Shown here: piece by piece, positions 18,491-25,499 of the stretch | Numbering within the stretch: the first letter of the stretch is position 1 | How the letters are laid out: each line of letters starts with the position of its first letter | NCBI GenBank assembly: GCA_003224055.1 | Contig: QHYE01000038.1 | Location: 1-64,000, forward strand | Length of the DNA: 64,000 nt | Origin: Acidobacteriota bacterium | GTDB lineage: Bacteria; Acidobacteriota; Terriglobia; Acidiferrales; UBA7541 | Direction of reading: 5' to 3' | Notes under the pieces: model-generated | The model's database searches: none | Told to the model about the DNA's origin: nothing | What the model saw: only the letters and a program-made list of their open reading frames with translations | Position numbers and translations under genes: made by a program

Positions 18491-19080
18491 GCCTGGCAAC
18501 GACCAAAGCACCGAGGAAGGCTCCCACTGTCTGGGATGACACCCGCCTCGTCAAAGAGTGCCTTTCCGGCAACGAAGACGCCTGGTCCTTGCTTATTGAC
18601 AAATACAAAGCGCTCATCTATTCGATCCCGGTGAAATACAATCTCTCTCAGCCGGAAGCCGCGGACGTTTTTCAAGCGACGTGCACCGAACTTCTGATTC
18701 GCCTGCCGGAATTACGCGAGCCACGTGCACTGCCCAAATGGCTGATGCAAGTCGCGCATCACGAATGCTACCGCATGAAGCGCATGAACCAGCGAGTGGT
18801 GAGCCGGGACGCAGAGCCGAACTTGCCAGAGCCGGAGATACCACCCGTTGCGGAAAGCTTGGTGCAGCAGACCCAGGAAGAACAGATGCTCCGCGAAGCG
18901 ATGACAGCGCTGAGTCCCCAGTGCCGCCGCCTCGTCGAGCTTCTCTTCTTTGAAACGCCGTCGCGGCCCTACACGGAAGTCGCCGCCGAGCTGGGCCTCG
19001 CTGTGGGATCCATCGGATTCACCCGGCAAAAGTGCATTGAACGGCTGCGGCGGCAACTTACGGAACTGGGTTTTTCCTGA
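18487..19080 (+). CDS. ECF-type RNA polymerase sigma factor coupled to peptide transporter
   Basis: 197 residues. Region 2 (LVKECLSGNEDAWSLLIDKY, QPEAADVFQATCTELLIRL, LPKWLMQVAHHECYRMKR) and region 4 (ALSPQCRRLVELLFFE, then helix-turn-helix TEVAAELGLAVGSIGFTRQKCIERLRRQL). The ATG overlaps the binding-protein stop (ATGA) and the TGA stop shares one base with the ATG of the TPR-CHAT gene. A sigma factor inserted between transporter and protease genes with no gap strongly suggests a single functional unit. The probable antagonist is the zinc-finger protein at 22081. Confidence 0.87.
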   Translation: MSLATTKAPRKAPTVWDDTRLVKECLSGNEDAWSLLIDKYKALIYSIPVKYNLSQPEAADVFQATCTELLIRLPELREPRALPKWLMQVAHHECYRMKRMNQRVVSRDAEPNLPEPEIPPVAESLVQQTQEEQMLREAMTALSPQCRRLVELLFFETPSRPYTEVAAELGLAVGSIGFTRQKCIERLRRQLTELGFS

Positions 19081-21965
19081 TGCCCGCAACACTCCGGAAA
19101 ATCTCAAGAGAAACGCTCATCAATGAATTGGGCGGGCTGTCCAGCGAATCTCTCCGCCGCAAATTCCTTGCGAAGCACAAAGCGCTAATCCGCCTGGGCA
19201 CGGTCGAGGACCTTGCCCAACTGGTCGTCCAGAAAGTTCGCGTCAGCACGCAGGAGTCGCTCAATCTAGCTGAAGCGGCCGTGCTCATCGCGAAACGCCT
19301 GCGCCGCAAGGAAGCCTTGGCGCTTGGCTTGCGCGCGAAGGCCAACGCTCTCTATTCCTCCGGCGATAATCGTGCCGCCATCGAACACCATGAGCAGGCA
19401 TTCAAGCTCTACGAGTCTCTTGGCATCTGGATGGAAGCCGGGCGCACATTGAGCAGTTCCATCCAGCCAATGATCCTATTGGGCGAATATGATCAGGCGT
19501 TTCAAGCGGCGGAGCGCGCCCGCGAAATATTCGAGCGCCTCGACGACCCCTGGCGGTTGGCCCGGCTCGAAATCAATGTCGGCAATATCTATCACCGTCA
19601 AGATCGTTTCGAGGAATCCATCGCGCATTACGAGAACGCTTATAGAAGCTTGATGCCTCACAAAGACACTGAGGGCCTCGCTGTGCTCCTCAGCAACATG
19701 GCCGTCTGCTTGATCAGCCTCAACGATTTCCCGCGCGCTCTCGCGACCTATCAAGGAGCGCGTTCGTTCTGCGAGCAAAACAACATGCCCCTGCTCGTCG
19801 CGCAGGCGGACTATAACATCGCGTATCTCTACTATCTGCGCGGAGAATACAGCCGGGCCATCGAAGCGCTCTACGCCGCCCGGCGTGCCTGCGAAGACAC
19901 CGGAGATGCCTATCATTTCGCCCTGTGTCACCTGGACCTCTCCGATATTTATCTCGAGTTGAACCTCAGCGAAGAAGCGCGCGAGATGGCCCACGAAGGA
20001 TTTCTGCGATTTCAGAAGCTCGGCATGGGCTACGAGGCCGCGAAGACGCTGGCGAACGAAGCGACCGCCTACGGCCAACAGGGCAAGACCGTCCAGGCCC
20101 TGGAGCGCTTTGCCAAAGCGCGGGAAATCTTCGAGCGTGAAAAAAATCTCGTCTGGCCCTGGCTCATTGATCTGTACCAGGGCTTATTGCTTTTCCACGA
20201 AGGACGGCATTTTGAAGCACGGCGGCTCTGCATTGCGGCCGCGCGATTCTTCGATCGTTCCGCTCTTCCAGGAAAGGCCGTGCTCGCCCACTTGCTGCTC
20301 GCGCGCATCGCTCTGCAAGTTGGAGATTTCGCGGAAGCACAAAGGGAAACGAAGGAGTCTCTCGCGCGGCTGAAAGGCCTTCAGACACCCGTGCTCGCCT
20401 ATCAGGCTCACTTGCTGGAGGGACAGATCGCACAAGCTCGCAACGACCCCCCTGCGGCGCGCGGGGCGTACCTCGAAGCACGGGAGGCCCTGGAGGCGCT
20501 GCGCAGCAGGTTGCAAGGCGAAGAGCTGAAAATCTCCTTTATCAAAAACCGGATGCAGGTCTACGAAGCGCTCGTGGATTTGTACGTATCCGAAGCTGGA
20601 ACGGACGCCTCTGCCGAGAAAGCGCTGGCCTGCATTGAAGCCGCCAAATCTCGCAGCATGATCGAAATGATCTTTCAGAGCGGGCAGAGTCTTCCCCTGG
20701 GAGAGGCGGGCCAGAGTGATCTCGTCCGCAAAATCAGGGACCTGCGCGAGGAACTCAACTGGTATTACCACCGTATCGAGCTCGAGCAACTCCGCCCCGA
20801 GGCAAAAGTTCGCCAAAGGCTCCACAATTTGCAGGAGAAAGCGCATTCTCACGAGAAGGAGTTGTTGAAAACGCTGCGTGAGCTTCCGGCGCAGGAGAGG
20901 GAAAATGCCACGCTGGAAGCGCCGGCGGATTTCTCGCTGAAGAAACTGCAGGCGAGTCTCCCGGGAGATGCAACACTCATCGAATACTTCTCAGCGGGGG
21001 ACCGCATCATTGCCGTTGTCATTGCGCGCAAAGAAATCAAAATTCTTCCGTTGACGGTTCTTTCCCGCGTTGCGCATTTCTTGCAATTGCTCCGCTTTCA
21101 ACTCTCCAAGTTTCGCATGGGAATCGAATACGTCCGGCGGTTTGAGGAGCCGCTCCTGCGCGCCACGCAGAGTCACCTCGAATCGCTCTACGCCGAACTC
21201 ATCGCGCCGCTTCGTCCCTTATTAAAAGGGAAGCACCTTATTGTTGTGCCCCATGGTCCGCTCCATTTCTTGCCTTTCCATGCTTTGCGAAATGGCCAAG
21301 AATACCTCTGCGACGCTTTCACTATTTCCTATGCTCCCAGCGCCACGGTCTTCTCCTTGTGTCAGCAGAAATCCTCAAGCGCGAACACCGGAGCGCTCAT
21401 TCTGGGAATCGCCGACGAGCGCGCGCCCCAAATCTTGAATGAGGTGAAATCCGTCGCCGCCCTCCTTCCGAATTCTTCGCTTCACCTCTCGGATACCGCC
21501 ACTTCCTCCTTGCTCCGCGAAAAGGGCCCGCAGTGCAGTGTGCTGCACATCGCCACGCACGGCATCTACCGTCAAGACAACCCGATGTTCTCAGGCATCC
21601 GGCTGGGTGACGGTTACTTGAATCTGTACGATCTCTACCAAATGAGGCTGAACGCAAATTTGGTTACGTTGAGCGGTTGCGCCACCGGCATGAATTTCGT
21701 CGCTGCCGGAGACGAGTTGCTCGGGCTTCAGCGTGGTCTCTTCTGCGCCGGCGCCACCTCGCTGCTTTTGTCGTTGTGGGACGTGCATGATCAAAGCACT
21801 GCGAAACTCATGCAGCATTTCTATCGTGAATTCATTCGCACCGGCCAAATGTCCAGCGCGCTCCAACATGCCATGCAAGAACTTCGGCAGGATAATCCTC
21901 ATCCGTACTTCTGGGCCCCCTTCGTCCTTGTTGGCAAAGTCTCTGATTCTGCAAGGCTTACCTAG
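19080..21965 (+). CDS. TPR-CHAT protein with caspase-like protease domain
   Basis: 961 residues. No signal peptide, so probably cytoplasmic, unlike the lipoprotein paralogue at 5941-8523. Residues about 75-480 are tetratricopeptide repeats (for example AIEHHEQAFKLYESLG and EESIAHYENAYRSL). Residues about 540-620 are charged and coiled-coil-like (REELNWYYHRIELEQL, QEKAHSHEKELLKTL). The CHAT domain occupies about residues 630-955, with catalytic His827 in HIATHGIY and Cys867 in LSGCATGMN, plus GDELLGLQRGLFCAGA and YFWAPFVLVG. Start and stop positions show coupling to the sigma gene upstream. Predicted clan CD protease; substrate unknown. The neighbouring subtilases or the zinc-finger protein are candidates. 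Confidence 0.88.
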   Translation: MPATLRKISRETLINELGGLSSESLRRKFLAKHKALIRLGTVEDLAQLVVQKVRVSTQESLNLAEAAVLIAKRLRRKEALALGLRAKANALYSSGDNRAAIEHHEQAFKLYESLGIWMEAGRTLSSSIQPMILLGEYDQAFQAAERAREIFERLDDPWRLARLEINVGNIYHRQDRFEESIAHYENAYRSLMPHKDTEGLAVLLSNMAVCLISLNDFPRALATYQGARSFCEQNNMPLLVAQADYNIAYLYYLRGEYSRAIEALYAARRACEDTGDAYHFALCHLDLSDIYLELNLSEEAREMAHEGFLRFQKLGMGYEAAKTLANEATAYGQQGKTVQALERFAKAREIFEREKNLVWPWLIDLYQGLLLFHEGRHFEARRLCIAAARFFDRSALPGKAVLAHLLLARIALQVGDFAEAQRETKESLARLKGLQTPVLAYQAHLLEGQIAQARNDPPAARGAYLEAREALEALRSRLQGEELKISFIKNRMQVYEALVDLYVSEAGTDASAEKALACIEAAKSRSMIEMIFQSGQSLPLGEAGQSDLVRKIRDLREELNWYYHRIELEQLRPEAKVRQRLHNLQEKAHSHEKELLKTLRELPAQERENATLEAPADFSLKKLQASLPGDATLIEYFSAGDRIIAVVIARKEIKILPLTVLSRVAHFLQLLRFQLSKFRMGIEYVRRFEEPLLRATQSHLESLYAELIAPLRPLLKGKHLIVVPHGPLHFLPFHALRNGQEYLCDAFTISYAPSATVFSLCQQKSSSANTGALILGIADERAPQILNEVKSVAALLPNSSLHLSDTATSSLLREKGPQCSVLHIATHGIYRQDNPMFSGIRLGDGYLNLYDLYQMRLNANLVTLSGCATGMNFVAAGDELLGLQRGLFCAGATSLLLSLWDVHDQSTAKLMQHFYREFIRTGQMSSALQHAMQELRQDNPHPYFWAPFVLVGKVSDSARLT

Positions 21966-22080
21966 ATATTCAGCTCCTTATATTTTTTCTCTCGCCACAT
22001 CCCCTTATGCACGAGTGCCGATTCTCCGTCCTGAGCACTGGGGAGTGCCGAGGATGCTGAAAGGATTCTGGGGGGAAGAG

Positions 22081-22719
22081 ATGGAACATTTTACGACAGA
22101 GAAGTGGATCGATTTTGTGAACCAGGTCGTGGCCACCAGCGAGAAATCGCTGATGGAGAAACACCTGGAGCGAGGTTGCAAACGCTGCATGCAAACAGTC
22201 TCCATGTGGCAAAAGGTTCGTCAATCCGCCGCCGCGGAAGGGAACTACCAGCCTCCAGAGAATAGCGTTCGGCTTGCGAAGGCGGCGTTCGCAGGCGCCG
22301 GTTTGAAAGATCAAAGAAAGGGAGCGGGCAGCCGGATCAAGGTCCTCTTCGACAGTTTTTTGCAGCCCGTTTTCGAAGGGGCCCGCTCCGCTGGCACCAC
22401 CTCAAGGCAAATGCTCTATCGCGCGGATCCTTTTCAGATCGATGTCCACCTGGAAGCAAAGCCTGGCAGCAACCGCATCCTGGTGACAGGCCAGCTCCTG
22501 GATCTGAGCAATCCCGACATCATTGCGCGGGACACTCGCGTACTTCTTTCCAATATGCGAGGGCAGGTAGTCCATACAGTTGCGAACCAATTCGGTGAAT
22601 TTAGCGGAGAGATTGATAACAGCGGCGACCTGCAAATGACGTTTGCCAGCCCCGGCGGCAAGCCGATCGTAATTTCGCTCCGGGAGGCGCTTGGTCGTCT
22701 GCCCGAGGAAATAGCATGA
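22081..22719 (+). CDS. Soluble anti-sigma-like zinc-finger protein
   Basis: 212 residues from the ATG at 22081, preceded by GGGGGGAAG; an in-frame ATG at 22054 is less likely. Residues 1-45 hold EKHLERGCKRCMQTV, the H-x3-C-x2-C core of zinc anti-sigma domains. No transmembrane helix is visible. The C-terminal half (ADPFQIDVHLEAKPGSNRILVTGQLLD, VLLSNMRGQVVHTVANQFGEFSGEI) reads as a beta-sandwich of the carboxypeptidase-regulatory type. It follows the TPR-CHAT gene by about 115 bases. It probably controls the sigma factor at 18487; cleavage by the CHAT protein is a testable idea, not shown. Confidence 0.72.
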   Translation: MEHFTTEKWIDFVNQVVATSEKSLMEKHLERGCKRCMQTVSMWQKVRQSAAAEGNYQPPENSVRLAKAAFAGAGLKDQRKGAGSRIKVLFDSFLQPVFEGARSAGTTSRQMLYRADPFQIDVHLEAKPGSNRILVTGQLLDLSNPDIIARDTRVLLSNMRGQVVHTVANQFGEFSGEIDNSGDLQMTFASPGGKPIVISLREALGRLPEEIA

Positions 22720-22919
22720 AAAGCCATCGATTCATGCAGTTACCGCGCACGGCAGCTTTGGTACGGAAGTACCAAGCCCGCTGGGAATCTTGTTTGGACA
22801 GGAAGACACATTCGTACTATTGGCTCGGAAAAACTGCCCCGCGAAACTAAAACGGCATTCAACCGCGCCAATAGACTGAGGAATTCATCGGTAGGAGAAC
22901 CCCGAAGGGGTTGAAAAAT

Positions 22920-24278
22920 ATGAAACGCATCACCCTCATTGTCGCGTTGATCGTTCTTACGCTCGGCGCGCCAAAGCCGGCGGCGGCCCAAAGTCGCTAC
23001 ATCGTCCGGAGCACGGGCGGTTTGTCCTCCGTCCTCAATCTTTGCAATCTCCTCAAATGCCAGGTTCAGGGCGCGTTGGACGGCCCGGTTGGCCAGACCT
23101 TTTTGGTAACGTCCACCAACAACCTGCTCGACAACCTGGTTAACGGCGCGATCACGCTCGTGCAGTCCCTCCTGGGCATTGTCAGTGTTGAGGCGGATCG
23201 ACTCCTCCCCATCCCGCAGGCGCCGCTCCCCAGCATCCCCTCCGGACTCTACGATAACGCTCCGGTGAATTATTACGGCGTTGTCGCCTGGCACGGTTAC
23301 GTGGTTCAGCCAGCGGCACAAATTATCCGGCTTCAAGATGCACAGAACGGTTTTCGAATTGGCGGTTCCGGTATCGTCGCCGTCATCGATACCGGCGTGG
23401 ACGTCAACCATCCCGTCCTCTCTGCCGTGTTGATTCCCGGTTATGACTTCACGCGGAAACAACCCGGTGCTTCGGAATGGCTCGATGTGTCGGGTCTGCC
23501 GAACGGCTCCACGTACACCGGCACGCAGCAGCCTGGCTATGTGCAGCAGTCCACCGCTGCCGTTCTAGATCAATCCACGGCCGCGGTCCTCGACGACAAG
23601 AACTATACAGCTTTCGGGCACGGCACGATGACCTCCGGGCTGATTCATCTCGTCGCGCCAAGGGCCAAGATACTCCCGCTGAAAGCGTTTTCATCGGATG
23701 GCACCGGCAATCTTTCAAATATCATCGCGGCTCTCTATTACGCCGTTCAGCAGCACGCGAATGTCGTGAACATGAGCTTCGACATCCCCGCTTTTTCGCC
23801 TGCACTGAATCAGGCAGCGGCCTATGCCAACAAAGCGGGCGTCGTTCTTGTGGCGGCTGCGGGAAATGGAAGCACCAGCGCTCCAGTTTATCCTGCCGCG
23901 CTGAACAGCTATGTCGTTGGCATCGCCTCGACAACGAACTGGGACAGCCGGTCCTCTTTCTCCAACTATGGTTCACGAGATGTCTGGATCGGGGCACCCG
24001 GCGAAAACATCGTCAGCACCTTCCCGGGAGGCACCTACGCTAGTGCTTCCGGCACCTCGTTTAGCTCACCGATCATCGCCGGCACGGTGTCCCTGATACT
24101 CAGTGCAAAGCAGCAGACCGTCAATCAATCGCAAGCTGCCAGCGCCCTGTCTCATGGACGGACTCTCACACCTGATCTCAATCACGGGCGCCTCGACGTG
24201 TACCAAGCGGTTTCGGCTTGGGTGAACGGTTCCGGCTCAACTTCAGGTTCCGGCTCCTGTTCCTTGCTCTGCTGGTAG
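22920..24278 (+). CDS. Secreted subtilisin-family (S8) serine protease
   Basis: About 452 residues. The frame opens with TTG at 22911, but ATG 22920 follows GGGG and starts the signal peptide (MKRITLIVALIVLTLGAPKPAAA). Catalytic Asp157 in VAVIDTGVDVNHP, His234 in AFGHGTMTSG and Ser380 in SGTSFSSPIIAG; all three are intact. Between Asp and His lies the tandem QSTAAVLDQSTAAVLD. Residues 25-60 (RSTGGLSSVLNLCNLLKC, GALDGPVGQTFLVT) match the paralogue at 25500 and may be a propeptide. The C-terminus is a Gly/Ser linker ending in two Cys. Stop is five bases before the HD-GYP gene. Confidence 0.88.
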   Translation: MKRITLIVALIVLTLGAPKPAAAQSRYIVRSTGGLSSVLNLCNLLKCQVQGALDGPVGQTFLVTSTNNLLDNLVNGAITLVQSLLGIVSVEADRLLPIPQAPLPSIPSGLYDNAPVNYYGVVAWHGYVVQPAAQIIRLQDAQNGFRIGGSGIVAVIDTGVDVNHPVLSAVLIPGYDFTRKQPGASEWLDVSGLPNGSTYTGTQQPGYVQQSTAAVLDQSTAAVLDDKNYTAFGHGTMTSGLIHLVAPRAKILPLKAFSSDGTGNLSNIIAALYYAVQQHANVVNMSFDIPAFSPALNQAAAYANKAGVVLVAAAGNGSTSAPVYPAALNSYVVGIASTTNWDSRSSFSNYGSRDVWIGAPGENIVSTFPGGTYASASGTSFSSPIIAGTVSLILSAKQQTVNQSQAASALSHGRTLTPDLNHGRLDVYQAVSAWVNGSGSTSGSGSCSLLCW

Positions 24279-24283
24279 CTGCA

Positions 24284-24985
24284 ATGTCCAACCACCAGAT
24301 TCCAGCGCTCACGGAGGCTACCCGGTCCTTGGGGGCGCTGGATCCTCTCCGGATTAAGCAACTCGAAGAGCAGGCTTCCGCGCTCCGCAATTCTGTCATC
24401 TGTGCCTTCAACCAGCTCCTCGATCTTAAGGACCTCAACACTGGTGTTCACAGCACACGCCTCGCGGAATGGGGCATGCGCGTCGGACAGGAACTAGGTC
24501 TGGAAGAGGCCGAACTGCAAAACCTTGAAGTTGCTGCTCTTCTCCATGATATCGGCAAAGTGGGAATTCCAGATGCCATTCTCCGAAAGCCGGCGCGTCT
24601 TGATCCGGAAGAATGCGCGCTGATGAAAAAGCATCCGGAATACGGCTGGGCCGTATTGCGCATGCTCCCTGGCTTCGAACGCGCGGCTCTTGATATTCTT
24701 CATCACCACGAGTCCTTCGATGGCAAGGGTTATCCCGCGGGGCTCAAGGACTCGGAGATACCCGTAGTCTCCCGCATCGTTTGCGTAATCGACGCATTCG
24801 ACGCCATGGTTTCCTCCCGCCCCTATCGCAAGGGCTTGCCCTACGAAGAAGCCGTGCGCCGGCTCAGTGAAGCGAGCGGGACCCAGTTTGACCCCGTCGT
24901 CGTCCGGACTTTCCTCTCCTTCGCGCAGGCGGAAATGTCCACGGTATTCGCCGCCGCCGGCACATCAGTTTCCTCAGCCTTGTAG
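24284..24985 (+). CDS. HD-GYP domain protein (probable c-di-GMP phosphodiesterase)
   Basis: 233 residues from ATG 24284, five bases after the subtilase stop; the frame is open upstream inside that gene to a TTG at 24218. The motifs are canonical: HDIGKVGIPDAILRKPARL, then HHESFDGKGYPAGL and RIVCVIDAFDAMVSSRPYRKGL. HD-GYP enzymes hydrolyse c-di-GMP to pGpG or GMP. There is no receiver or sensor domain; only about 70 helical residues precede the domain, so its activity must be set by partners or expression. Tight spacing places it in the protease operon. Confidence 0.87.
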   Translation: MSNHQIPALTEATRSLGALDPLRIKQLEEQASALRNSVICAFNQLLDLKDLNTGVHSTRLAEWGMRVGQELGLEEAELQNLEVAALLHDIGKVGIPDAILRKPARLDPEECALMKKHPEYGWAVLRMLPGFERAALDILHHHESFDGKGYPAGLKDSEIPVVSRIVCVIDAFDAMVSSRPYRKGLPYEEAVRRLSEASGTQFDPVVVRTFLSFAQAEMSTVFAAAGTSVSSAL

Positions 24986-25499
24986 GCCCATGAGCCAAGC
25001 ACCTTTGGCGAGAAGCCGAGTTACGAGACTGCAGGAATACAAACATTCAGGGGAATTGCACGCTTGAACTAGGCCCGCAAGCTGCCGAACTCCGACCTTG
25101 AGGGTTCTGATGTAAAGACTCTGTTTCCTGTGGGCCCAGTCTGAAGGGGCAGGTAAGAGGGTCTGGAAGCAGGTATTTACCCTAATGAATTTTCCATTGT
25201 TTCCCCCCTATTTTTCTCCCCTATTTTCACCCTTACTAGGTGGGACGAGCCGGACTGGCCTTCGCACGACCTGTCTCCGTACGATTTGCCTCCGAGGAGG
25301 ATTGGCGGCCTTGGTCAGTCCGGAAACTTGATAGTAAAAGATTGACTGCGAGATGAGCGCGCGAAGGAAGTAACGAGAAACATCCGTGCGCGCGGACAAG
25401 TCCCTGGGAAAAGTCGAAGAAAAGAGTTTGGCTGGAAGCGCAGGCGGGACAGGAAATCGCCGAGGAACGCAATCGCTCGGCGGGAAGGAGCGCCAAGCC
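24986..25499. other. Long leader before the second subtilase; contains an inverted repeat
   Basis: About 510 bases without a supportable gene. CCGGACT at 25250-25256 and AGTCCGG at 25317-25323 can pair, with GGCC just inside the arms, forming a long stem-loop in a transcript reading towards the subtilase at 25500. It could be a terminator-like structure or a structured leader. There is no T-run after it and I do not recognise a riboswitch class. Confidence 0.35.

Noticed and set aside
19080-21965. TPR-CHAT protein as a Craspase-type CRISPR partner (type III-E)
   Set aside because: No cas gene or CRISPR array is visible anywhere in the window; the neighbours are sigma, anti-sigma and subtilases.
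24986-25499. c-di-GMP riboswitch before the second subtilase
   Set aside because: A stem-loop is present but none of the conserved loop sequences of the known c-di-GMP classes is visible.
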